Assembly (NCBI RefSeq): GCF_000308875.1 | Contig: NZ_BAGL01000019.1 | Location: 1 to 64,000, forward strand | DNA: 64,000 nt | From: Nocardia transvalensis NBRC 15921 | Lineage (GTDB): Bacteria > Actinomycetota > Actinomycetes > Mycobacteriales > Mycobacteriaceae | Direction of reading: 5' to 3' | Part shown: positions 42,899-50,640 of the stretch, in pieces | Numbering within the stretch: the stretch's first letter is position 1 | Layout of the letters: every line of letters begins with the position of its first letter | Position numbers and translations under genes: made by a program | Notes under the pieces: model-generated | The model's database searches: none | What the model was told of the DNA's origin: nothing | Seen by the model: the letters and a program-made list of their open reading frames with translations, nothing else

Positions 42899-43662
42899 GT
42901 CCGTATCCCGATTACAGCAAGTACGGCAAGCGGCTGCCGGTGCGCGGCGGCGTCGAACCCCGCAACCGGCGTGGATCGTTCGCGCGCACCTGGTGGGGCC
43001 GCTCGTTCATCGACGCGGTCGAACAGGTCGCCGACGCGGGCAGGCTGGCGCGGGGCCGGTCGTACGCCCGCTCGGGCCAGGTCGTCACCTATCACGTGGA
43101 ATTCGGCGCGGTGACCGCCGAGGTGCAGGGCAGTCAGCCGCGCCCCTTCACCGCCGTGCTCACCCTGCGGAAACTCCGCGACGAACGCCTCGACGAGCTG
43201 GTCGAGCTGGTGCGCGACACCCCCGGCATGCTGGCGCAGCTGGCCTCCGGCGCCGTGCCGCGGGAGCTGGGTCCCCTGCTGCTGCCCACCACGGCCTCGG
43301 AACTGGATTTCGGGTGCAGCTGCCCGGATTCCGGCTGGCCCTGTAAGCATGTGGCGGCCGTCTGCTACATCGTCGCCGAGCGGCTCGACGGCGAGCCGTC
43401 CGTCATGCTCACGCTGCGCGGACTCGACCTGGACACACTGATCAGCGGGGTCCAGAGCGACAGCGGCACAACGGTTTCCGACGACCTCTACGGCGAAAAC
43501 GTCGCCCTGCCGCGCCTCCCCGAACCGGACTTCCGCCCCGCGCTGGACGATCTGGATCCGGTCCCGCTGCGTCAGGCGCTGCGGATGACGGCCGAGGACG
43601 AGCACACCGCCGAGACCGGCCTGCGGGAGTTGCGCGACCTCTACCGGGCGTTCGGCTCGTAG
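42895..43662 (+). CDS. SWIM zinc-finger protein, partner of the SNF2 helicase
   Basis: 255 aa. SWIM motif CSCPDSGWPCKHVAAVCY (CxCx7CxH) around residues 141-158. N-terminal RRGSFARTWWGRSFIDAVE is the family's conserved segment. C-terminal region mostly acidic. SWIM domains bind DNA or protein. ATGA overlap with the helicase gene indicates a stoichiometric complex. Confidence 0.92.
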   Translation: MSPYPDYSKYGKRLPVRGGVEPRNRRGSFARTWWGRSFIDAVEQVADAGRLARGRSYARSGQVVTYHVEFGAVTAEVQGSQPRPFTAVLTLRKLRDERLDELVELVRDTPGMLAQLASGAVPRELGPLLLPTTASELDFGCSCPDSGWPCKHVAAVCYIVAERLDGEPSVMLTLRGLDLDTLISGVQSDSGTTVSDDLYGENVALPRLPEPDFRPALDDLDPVPLRQALRMTAEDEHTAETGLRELRDLYRAFGS

Positions 43663-43672
43663 GGCGGACCGC

Positions 43673-43698
43673 CGGTCAGGACCGCCGCGAACTGACCG
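43673..43698 (+). promoter_or_regulatory. Candidate operator of the TetR gene at 43719
   Basis: CGGTCAG (43673-43679) and CTGACCG (43692-43698), 12-nt spacer, in the short gap before the TetR gene; a TAGGGT -10-like sequence (43706-43711) follows. Position-based inference. Confidence 0.35.
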
Positions 43699-43718
43699 CC
43701 GAGAATAGGGTGGTGATC

Positions 43719-44246
43719 GTGGCAGGCAAGATCTCGTGGCTGGAATCCGGCCTGGTGATCCTCGGGGCATCCGGGCCCACGGCCCTGACCATCGATCGGC
43801 TGGTGGCGGAGACGGGCGTGAGTACCGGCTCCTTCTATCACCACTTCCGGGGCATGCAGGGCTACAAGGCGGCGCTGCTCGAGCATTTCGAGTCGGTGCA
43901 CACCACGCACTACATCCAGGAGGTGGAGGCGACCGCCGGCCTGGACGCGCGGGGCCGCCTCGAACTCCTGGTGGATCTCGTCCTCGACAGCGACGAGCCC
44001 GCCAATATCGAACTCGCGATCAGCGCGTGGGCGCTGAGCGAACCGCTCGCGGCGGCCGCCAAGCAGCGGGTGGACAAGACCCGCGTCGACTTCCTGCACG
44101 GCCTGCTGTTGCAGGGCGGGTGCACCGAGGACGACGCCCGGGCCACGGCGGGGATTCTGTACCTGATGGTGCTGGGCGCGGCGAGTATGCGGCCCGCCAT
44201 GCCGCCGGAAGAACTGCGGGCCCTGTGTGAGAGGGTGCTGCCGTGA
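43719..44246 (+). CDS. TetR-family regulator
   Basis: 175 aa. HTH LTIDRLVAETGVSTGSFYHH followed by FRGMQGYKAALLEHF. GTG 43719 is chosen because AGGG lies nine bases upstream; GTG 43710 is possible. Overlaps the next gene by 4 bp (GTGA), so it is co-translated with the metal-receptor-like protein, which it may regulate or be tuned by. Confidence 0.88.
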   Translation: MAGKISWLESGLVILGASGPTALTIDRLVAETGVSTGSFYHHFRGMQGYKAALLEHFESVHTTHYIQEVEATAGLDARGRLELLVDLVLDSDEPANIELAISAWALSEPLAAAAKQRVDKTRVDFLHGLLLQGGCTEDDARATAGILYLMVLGAASMRPAMPPEELRALCERVLP

Positions 44247-45010
44247 CCGGGGTGCGCGATGATCTGGATGCCGAGGTGCCGGTGAGACATCCGGTGCGCC
44301 GGGTGGTTTCGCTGGTCCCCTCGCTCACGGAGGCCATCGCGGCGACCTGTCCGGAGGTCCTGATCGCGGCGACCGACTGGTGTACGCATCCACGGGATCT
44401 CGCCGTGGAGCGGGTGCGTGGGACGAAGAATCCTAACGTGCGGCGGATCGCCGAACTGTCACCCGATCTGGTGGTGTGCAACCAGGAGGAGAATCGCCGC
44501 ATCGATGTGGATCGGTTGCGGGAGGCGGGAATTCCGGTGTGGGTCACCCGGATTCGCACCGTGGACGAGGCGTTCGCTTCGATGGGGCGGTTGTTCGAGA
44601 TCGCGCTGCGCGCCGGACGTCCCGGCTGGCTCGATCAGGCCGTGGCCGCGTGGGCGGACCCAGCTCCGGAGCCGTTGCGGGCCACGGTGATTCCGATCTG
44701 GCGCAAGCCGTGGATGGTGGTCGGGCGTGACACGTTCACCGGCGATCTGGCCCATCGCCTGGGGCTGCGGCTGGTGCATGCCGACGGCCCCGGCCGGTAC
44801 CCGACCGTCCCCGACGACGAGCTGACCCGCGGCGTCGAGCTGGCTGTCCTCCCTGACGAGCCGTACGAGTTCACCGAAACCGATGGGCCCGAGGCATTTC
44901 CGGACATCCCGGTCGCGCTGGTCTCGGGCCGGAACCTAACCTGGTACGGCCCGTCGCTGGTCACCGCGCGGGCGGAGCTGACCGATCAGCTGGCGCGGGC
45001 GAAGCGGTAG
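44243..45010 (+). CDS. Cytosolic helical-backbone metal/cobalamin receptor (BtuF-like) protein
   Basis: 255 aa. Class III periplasmic-binding-protein fold: RRVVSLVPSLTEAIAATCPE, IAATDWCTHP, VRGTKNPNVRRIAELSPDLV, NQEENR, and a C-terminal lobe. It begins directly with the mature fold (no signal peptide or lipobox) and has no permease or ATPase gene beside it, so it should be intracellular. Such stand-alone proteins may bind corrinoids or metals in the cytosol; the ligand is unknown. Convergently overlaps the monooxygenase by 25 bp. Confidence 0.82.
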   Translation: MTGVRDDLDAEVPVRHPVRRVVSLVPSLTEAIAATCPEVLIAATDWCTHPRDLAVERVRGTKNPNVRRIAELSPDLVVCNQEENRRIDVDRLREAGIPVWVTRIRTVDEAFASMGRLFEIALRAGRPGWLDQAVAAWADPAPEPLRATVIPIWRKPWMVVGRDTFTGDLAHRLGLRLVHADGPGRYPTVPDDELTRGVELAVLPDEPYEFTETDGPEAFPDIPVALVSGRNLTWYGPSLVTARAELTDQLARAKR

Positions 45011-46491
45011 TCGTCGAGATCGAAATGCCCTGCGCGCCAGGCGGCCTCGACGGTACTCATCGGCTTCAGTGGCACGTCGCCGTTCTTGTCGAAGTAGTAG
45101 CTGTTGGCCAGCGTGCAGCTGTCCTGCCAGAACACCTGCCCCTCACGGCGATTCAGCATCTCGCGGAAGTACCGGTCGTTGGCCTCGCGGGTCACCTCCA
45201 CGCGCGTCGTCCCGAGCGAGCGGGAGCGGCGCAGTAGCCGCAGGATGTGATGGGTCTGCATCTCGATGAGCGTGAAGTACGACGAGCCGTTGTAGCCGTA
45301 GGGCCCGATGATGGAGAAGAAGTTCGGGAATCCCGGCACGCTCACGCCCTCGTACGCCTGTAAGCGGTTCTCGTTCCACCACTTCTCGAGATCCAGCCCG
45401 TCGAGGCCGCGCAGCCCGAAGGTGGGCATATTGCCCGCCTCCATCACCTTGAAGCCGGTGGCCAGGATCAGCACGTCCGCCGCGTGGTCGGCGCCGCTCG
45501 CGGTGCGGACGCCGGTCGGTGTGATCTCGGCGATCGGATCGGTCTCCAGCAGGACGTTGTCGCGATTGAACGTCGCCAGGTACTCGTTGGAGAATCCGGG
45601 GCGCTTGCAGCCCAGAGCGTAACGGGGCGTGAGCTTCTCGCGGATCGCCGGATCGTGCACCTGGTTGCGGAGATGCGCGAGCCCCGTGCGTTCACCAAGC
45701 TTCGCCAGCGGGAGTTTCGAGTAGTAGTGCGCCGACAGCGGGAAGGTCAGCTCGACGAAGGTCTGACTGGCGAGCCGCGACACGGCCTTCCCGCCGGGCA
45801 GGTAGCGCAGGGCCAGCCGGACGGGTGCCGGGAGGGTCGTATCCGGGCGCGGCAGGCACCAGATCGGCGTGCGCTGGAAGACCGTCAGGTGGTCGACATC
45901 CGGCGCGATGGTCGGGATGACCTGGATCGCGGAGGCTCCCGTGCCGATGATCGCGACGCGCTTACCGCTCAGATCCTGCGCGTGGTCCCAGCGGGAGGTG
46001 TGCATGGTCAGTCCGGCGAAGGTGTCGACGCCGGGAATGTCGGGCAGTTTGGGGCGGGTGAGTACGCCCGTCGCCGCGATGACGTACCGCGCGGTCAGCT
46101 CGTCGCCGTCGGTCGTGCGTAGCCGCCAGATGTCCTGTGCGGCATCGAATTCCGCGTCGGCGATGGTGGTGCTGAACCGGATGCGCGGGCGCAGCCCGTA
46201 CTTGTCGGCGCAGCGTTCGGCGTAGGCCTTGAGTTCCCGGCCCGGCGCGTACACCCGCGACCAGTCCGAACTCTGCTCGAACGAGTACTGGTAGCTGAAC
46301 GACGGGATGTCCACCGCGATACCGGGATAGGTGTTCCAGTGCCAGGTGCCGCCGACGCCGTCCGCTTCGTCGACGATCAGGAAGTCGTCGAATCCGGCCT
46401 CGCGCAACGTGATCGCCGCGCCGATCCCGGAGAATCCGGAACCGACGATGATCACCTCGTGGTCGAAGGCCGCTGCCTTGGGTTCGGTCAT
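44986..46491 (-). CDS. FAD-dependent Baeyer-Villiger-type monooxygenase
   Basis: 501 aa, close in size to EthA. FAD site VGSGFSGIGAA, the Baeyer-Villiger fingerprint FAGLTMHTSRW (FxGxxxHxxxW), NADPH site IGTGASAIQVIP, and ATGF near the end. Inserts oxygen beside a carbonyl or S-oxidises substrates. 19 bp downstream of the SDR on the same strand, forming a likely two-gene operon for a ketone/alcohol pair. Substrate unknown. Confidence 0.93.
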   Translation of the reverse strand: MTEPKAAAFDHEVIIVGSGFSGIGAAITLREAGFDDFLIVDEADGVGGTWHWNTYPGIAVDIPSFSYQYSFEQSSDWSRVYAPGRELKAYAERCADKYGLRPRIRFSTTIADAEFDAAQDIWRLRTTDGDELTARYVIAATGVLTRPKLPDIPGVDTFAGLTMHTSRWDHAQDLSGKRVAIIGTGASAIQVIPTIAPDVDHLTVFQRTPIWCLPRPDTTLPAPVRLALRYLPGGKAVSRLASQTFVELTFPLSAHYYSKLPLAKLGERTGLAHLRNQVHDPAIREKLTPRYALGCKRPGFSNEYLATFNRDNVLLETDPIAEITPTGVRTASGADHAADVLILATGFKVMEAGNMPTFGLRGLDGLDLEKWWNENRLQAYEGVSVPGFPNFFSIIGPYGYNGSSYFTLIEMQTHHILRLLRRSRSLGTTRVEVTREANDRYFREMLNRREGQVFWQDSCTLANSYYFDKNGDVPLKPMSTVEAAWRAGHFDLDDYRFARAS

Positions 46492-46510
46492 GTGTCGCTC
46501 CTCGAATTCC

Positions 46511-47347
46511 CTACCGCACCAGTCGTTCCAGCAGTCCGGCGGCGCGGGTGTAGGGGACGGGCAGCAGCCGCTTGGACTGCCAGATGAGCTTCGCCTCGAC
46601 CTGCGGGACCACGTAGAGCTTTCCGTGGTCGACCGCGTCGAGGGTGGTGCGGGCGATCGATTCGGGGGAGCGGCCGGTCCAGCGCAACATGGCGTCGCCG
46701 AGCCGCGCGACCGCCGGGTCGTCGATCGGAACGTCTTGCAGGATATTGGTTCTCACCGCAGTCGGGCACAGCGCGGTGACGGTGACGCCGCTGCCCGCCA
46801 GCTCCGCGGCGAGGGTCTCCGACAGCGCCAGCACGCCCGCCTTGCTCACGTTGTAGGCCGCCATGCGCGGGGCCGATCCGAAGGCGGCGGCGGAGGCGGT
46901 GTTCACGATCGCGCCGCGGCCCGCCTCGCGCAGGCGCGGTGCGAAGACGTGGCAGCCGTGGATGACGCCCCACAGGTTGACGTCCAGCACCCGATGCCAT
47001 TCCGACAGGTCCACCTGTCCGATGAGGGCCCCGCCCCGGCCGATCCCGGCATTGTTGATCACGACCTCGGCGGGGTTGCCGAACCACTGCTCGGCGGTGT
47101 CGGCCAGCGCCGTCACCTGCTCGGCCCGGCCGACATCGCACGCGACGTCCAGGGCCTTTCCGCCGGTGCCGCCGATGATCTCGACGGTCTCGCGGGCGCG
47201 GTCGGCATCGATGTCGGCGCAGACCACGCGCCCGCCGCGCCGGCCGAGTTCCACCGCGAACGCCCGCCCGATGCCGCTGCCGGCGCCGGTGACCACCGCA
47301 TCCGCCCGCTGGGTGCGGCGGGGGCCGCCGAAGGGGTTGAGCCGCAT
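46511..47347 (-). CDS. Short-chain dehydrogenase/reductase
   Basis: 278 aa. VTGAGSGIGRAFA cofactor loop, NNAGIGRGG, catalytic Ser in NTASAAAFG, and YNVSK. C-terminal basic tail with QSKRLLPVPYTRAAGLLERL, as in actinobacterial SDRs next to Baeyer-Villiger enzymes. ATG 47347 with GGGAG six bases upstream. Could oxidise the alcohol that gives the monooxygenase its ketone substrate (inference). Confidence 0.93.
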   Translation of the reverse strand: MRLNPFGGPRRTQRADAVVTGAGSGIGRAFAVELGRRGGRVVCADIDADRARETVEIIGGTGGKALDVACDVGRAEQVTALADTAEQWFGNPAEVVINNAGIGRGGALIGQVDLSEWHRVLDVNLWGVIHGCHVFAPRLREAGRGAIVNTASAAAFGSAPRMAAYNVSKAGVLALSETLAAELAGSGVTVTALCPTAVRTNILQDVPIDDPAVARLGDAMLRWTGRSPESIARTTLDAVDHGKLYVVPQVEAKLIWQSKRLLPVPYTRAAGLLERLVR

Positions 47348-47388
47348 GAGAACTCCCGAAGCCGTGTGGCGGCGGTCCAGGAGGCAAG

Positions 47389-47406
47389 TGGTGTCGCATG
47401 CCACCA
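47389..47406 (+). promoter_or_regulatory. Candidate operator in the SDR/TetR divergent gap
   Basis: TGGTG (47389-47393), 8-nt spacer TCGCATGC, CACCA (47402-47406). A related copy of GCCACCA lies near 47420. It is midway between the divergent SDR and TetR starts. Short arms, so only suggestive. Confidence 0.35.
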
Positions 47407-47447
47407 TTGGCCGCACCTGCCACCAATTAGGCGCGCGACGGGGCAGA

Positions 47448-48134
47448 ATGTCAACCATGGAGGTGCATGCGCCGTCGGAGCCGGACCGGGCCGGAGGGTC
47501 GAGCCGGGCCGCCGCGCGCACCTGGGGCGGACGCACCCCCGAGCAGCGCCGCGCCGAACGCCGCGCCCGCCTGATCGAGGCGGCCCTCGGGATCTGGCTG
47601 GACAGCGGGTGGGCCGCGGTCACCATGCGCGGCGTCTGCGGCCGCGCGGCGCTCAACGACCGGTACTTCTACGAGCAGTTCGCCGATCGCGAGGAGCTGC
47701 TGGCCACCGTCTGGGACGAGGTCTGCCTCGAGGTGTTCGGCGAACTCTCCGCCGTCGTCGCCGAAAACCTCGGCCGCGCACCGCTGGACATCCTGCGCGC
47801 CGCGATTTCCCGTGCGGTGGAACTACAGTCGGGCGGCCACGCGCGAATCCTGCTGGCCGACCACGCGGGCAGCGCCGTCCTCGAGGACCGCCGCACCAAG
47901 ATGCTCACCGACGCCACCGACCTCCTCATCGCCGCCGCCGGACCTTACCTGCGCCCGGACGTGGACGAGACCACCTTCCGAATGAGCACCCTCATGGGCA
48001 TCGGCGGCTTCGTAGAACTCCTCGCGGCCTGGCGCACCGGCGCCATCGACGTCGACGCCGCCCGCATCATCGACCACACCAGCGCCCACGCCGCCCTCCT
48101 CTCGTCCCAGTACCTCCCCGAACTGCCGGTCTAG
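47448..48134 (+). CDS. TetR-family regulator of the SDR/monooxygenase operon
   Basis: About 228 aa. HTH in RRARLIEAALGIWLDSGWAA and TMRGVCGRAALNDRYFYEQF. N-terminal ~20 residues are unstructured. ATG 47448 is taken (GGGG four bases upstream); ATG 47457 (MEVHAPS) is an alternative. Divergent from the SDR. It overlaps the 3' end of the XRE gene by 4 bp. Confidence 0.88.
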   Translation: MSTMEVHAPSEPDRAGGSSRAAARTWGGRTPEQRRAERRARLIEAALGIWLDSGWAAVTMRGVCGRAALNDRYFYEQFADREELLATVWDEVCLEVFGELSAVVAENLGRAPLDILRAAISRAVELQSGGHARILLADHAGSAVLEDRRTKMLTDATDLLIAAAGPYLRPDVDETTFRMSTLMGIGGFVELLAAWRTGAIDVDAARIIDHTSAHAALLSSQYLPELPV

Positions 48135-48931
48135 TACTCCGCGCCCAGCGTGCGGAGGGCTGCGGCGGTGAATTCGTCCAGGGGATAGAACAATTCGATG
48201 GCCAGTTCGGAGAGGGTGATGTCGGCGGGGGCGCCGAAGGTGGCCATGGTGCTGAACATGGAGAGTTCGCCCATGGGGGTGCGGATGCGGAGGGGGACCT
48301 GGAATGGGGTTGGTTGGGCCGCAGTGGGTTCCGGGTCTTCGGGGGGTTCGGGGTAGGCGAGGACTTCTTCGTACAGGTGGCGAAGGGTGGAGTCGCCGGT
48401 GGCGGTGGACTGGCGGATCAGTCTCTCCAGGAACAGTTCTCGTACCTGGCGGCCGTTGGCGAGATGGGCGGACAGGCCCTCCGGGTGCAGGACCAGGCGG
48501 TATACATTGGCCTCCGGCTCCAGCAGGTGCTTCGGGATGCCGTTCATCAGGACGCCCATGGCGCGGTTGCCGGTGACCAGATTCCAGTAGCGGTCGACGA
48601 CGACCGCGGGGAACGGTTCGTGGGCGGCGAGCATCGTGTCCAGGGCGGTGCGGGCGGCGGCCAGTTCGGCGTCGTCCAGGCTGCTCTCGCGGTATTCCGG
48701 GGCGTATCCGGCGGCGACCAGGAGCGTATTGCGTTCGCGCAGTGGGACATCCAGCGTTTCGCACAGGCGTAGCACCATGGTGTGGCTGGGGCGCGAACGG
48801 CCGGTTTCCACGTAGGACAGGTGCCGCGCGGAGGTGTCGGCGGCCAGCGCCAGATCCAGCTGGCTCAGCCTGCGCCGCTGCCGCCACTCGCGCAGCAGCG
48901 CGCCCACCGGGGAGGCCGCCGTGGAGGTCAT
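48131..48931 (-). CDS. XRE-family regulator with MmyB-like ligand domain
   Basis: 266 aa. N-terminal HTH_XRE (LLREWRQRRRLSQLDLALAA, ARHLSYVETGRSRPS), then the PAS-like MmyB ligand-binding domain (FPAVVVDRYWNLVTGNRAMG, ANVYRLVLHPEG). MmyB-type regulators sense small molecules and often control an adjacent oxidoreductase. The divergent membrane-protein gene (49052) is the nearest target. Confidence 0.92.
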   Translation of the reverse strand: MTSTAASPVGALLREWRQRRRLSQLDLALAADTSARHLSYVETGRSRPSHTMVLRLCETLDVPLRERNTLLVAAGYAPEYRESSLDDAELAAARTALDTMLAAHEPFPAVVVDRYWNLVTGNRAMGVLMNGIPKHLLEPEANVYRLVLHPEGLSAHLANGRQVRELFLERLIRQSTATGDSTLRHLYEEVLAYPEPPEDPEPTAAQPTPFQVPLRIRTPMGELSMFSTMATFGAPADITLSELAIELFYPLDEFTAAALRTLGAEY

Positions 48932-49051
48932 TGCCGCAGCATATCCGGGTGCGTACCGCCATGACCTCGGAGGTTATTGAGGACGCGGGCCCGCCCCGGC
49001 AACCTCGACGGTGCGGCTCGCTCGAGCCGCCGGAACGACAGGAGAGGGATT

Positions 49052-49453
49052 ATGACGACGGCCACCGCCATCACCACCCGCGTCGACCTGCGCAATGCGC
49101 TGCGCGTGGACGGCTGGAGCACGGGCCTGTTCGGTGTCGTCATGCTGGCCGCCGCGCCGGTGCTGCGCGATCCGCTGGGGCTGCCGACGGCCTGGTCGAT
49201 CCCGTTCGGGGTCGCGATGCTCGGCGGGGCGGCGGCATTGCTGCTGATCGCCGGCTACCCGGAGATTCCCGAGCGGCTCGCGGTAACCGTCGTCATCGCC
49301 AACGCGGTCTCCGCCGTGGCGATGCTGGTGCTGGCATTCACCGGCATGATCGGGCTGACCGGGTGGGGTATCGCGTTCATGGTCGTCGGGGCGGCGGTCG
49401 TCGCACTCTTCGCCGATGTCGAGTATTTCGGGCTGCGCCGCGAATTTCGGTGA
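49052..49453 (+). CDS. Small four-helix membrane protein
   Basis: 133 aa, ATG 49052 preceded by GGAGAGGG. Four hydrophobic segments (about 27-43, 52-70, 78-99, 105-124) joined by short loops; N-terminus ATAITTRVDLRNALRVDGWS. Resembles DoxX-sized or generic actinobacterial 4-helix proteins without assigned function. Divergent from the XRE/MmyB gene, which probably regulates it. Confidence 0.78.
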   Translation: MTTATAITTRVDLRNALRVDGWSTGLFGVVMLAAAPVLRDPLGLPTAWSIPFGVAMLGGAAALLLIAGYPEIPERLAVTVVIANAVSAVAMLVLAFTGMIGLTGWGIAFMVVGAAVVALFADVEYFGLRREFR

Positions 49454-49472
49454 CGGTGTCCTGCCGAGGTAT

Positions 49473-50558
49473 TCAGGCGAGAAGTTCGGCGTCGATGCCG
49501 TACACGCGCTGGGCGTTGCCGCGGAATATCTGCTCGAGTTCCGCGGCCCCGCCGCCGTGGTCGGCCAGGACGTCGACGATCACCCTGGCGCTGTTGCCGA
49601 TACTCGTAATCGGTTTGTCCACAGGGTAATCGGAGCCCCAGATGAGGCGTTGCGCACCGAAGACGTCCAAGGCGTGATGCAGCATCGGCGCGGTCCGGTC
49701 CAGCAGCTCCGGCACCGGAGTCGGGTTGCCGCGCACGGGGACCGGATGCCCGAGGATCGGCATGGCCATCCCGCTGACCTTCGCGACCACATTGGGATGC
49801 GTTGCGAGGGTGGCGATCTCGTCGCGCCAGCGGACGAACAGCTCGCGCCGCCGCCCGGGATCCGCGCCGGTCCGCTTGCCGACCGGCCCGAAGATCCCGG
49901 CGGGCGTACCCAGATGGTTGAGCACGATGGTGACCTCCGGATAGCGCTGGGCCAGCGCCGTCACCTCCGGGATCTGGTGGGAGTACACCCAGGCCTCGAA
50001 CGACAGCCCGCGCTCGGCGAGCACCGCGAAACCGTCGAGGAACGGCTTGGTGGTCAGCGCGCCCGGCTCCTTGCAGAACGATCGGACGCTCGGGTCGGGG
50101 TGGTGCGCCACCATCGTCCGGATGCCGCGGAACAGCGGCGATGCCGACTGGTGCGCGTCGATCAGCGCGGCGAAGCCGTCGTCGGCAGGATCGCCGCTGC
50201 CGATGATCGCGCCCAGTGCGGGCGTATCGACGCCGAACGGCAGGCTCGCGACCCAGCGGGTCTCGTCGGCCTTGGCGTCCGGCGCCCGCCCGGCCCACTC
50301 GACCTCCACGTGCACGATCGCCTCGACCGGGACCTCGCCCAGATCGGCCCGATAGTCGGCGGGCAGGTACGGGCGGACGTAGATGTCGGGATCGCCGACG
50401 AATTCGCGGTCGCGCCGCGGGGCCAGGCGGGCCGCGGCGTCGATGGACATCGGCAGGTAGCGGAACAGCCTGGCCAGCGTGCTGAAATCGCGTGGCGTCG
50501 TCAGCGGGTCCCATTGGTGGACGTGCGCGTCGACGACGCTGATACCCGCCAGATCCAT
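49473..50558 (-). CDS. Amidohydrolase family protein (lactonase-like TIM barrel)
   Basis: 361 aa. VVDAHVHQWDP (first strand DxHxHxW, typical of L-fuconolactonase / 2-pyrone-dicarboxylate lactonase relatives), FRGIRTMVAHH, TIVLNHLGTP, and RLIWGSDYPV (late Asp). Hydrolyses a lactone or related ring, substrate unknown. Downstream of icmF on the same strand, 82 bp away. The ATG at 50558 has no strong ribosome site. Confidence 0.9.
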   Translation of the reverse strand: MDLAGISVVDAHVHQWDPLTTPRDFSTLARLFRYLPMSIDAAARLAPRRDREFVGDPDIYVRPYLPADYRADLGEVPVEAIVHVEVEWAGRAPDAKADETRWVASLPFGVDTPALGAIIGSGDPADDGFAALIDAHQSASPLFRGIRTMVAHHPDPSVRSFCKEPGALTTKPFLDGFAVLAERGLSFEAWVYSHQIPEVTALAQRYPEVTIVLNHLGTPAGIFGPVGKRTGADPGRRRELFVRWRDEIATLATHPNVVAKVSGMAMPILGHPVPVRGNPTPVPELLDRTAPMLHHALDVFGAQRLIWGSDYPVDKPITSIGNSARVIVDVLADHGGGAAELEQIFRGNAQRVYGIDAELLA

Positions 50559-50640
50559 ATCTGCCCTTTCGCCTCGGCAACCCGTGCGACCAGGCGATTG
50601 TCACACGGGCCGGCCGTCGATCGGGGGAGATCGGCGGGTT

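Noticed and set aside
46331..48772. An 813-aa plus-strand open frame
   Set aside because: It is antisense or out of frame to the SDR, TetR and XRE genes, with Arg/Gly/His-rich composition and no domain; an effect of high GC.
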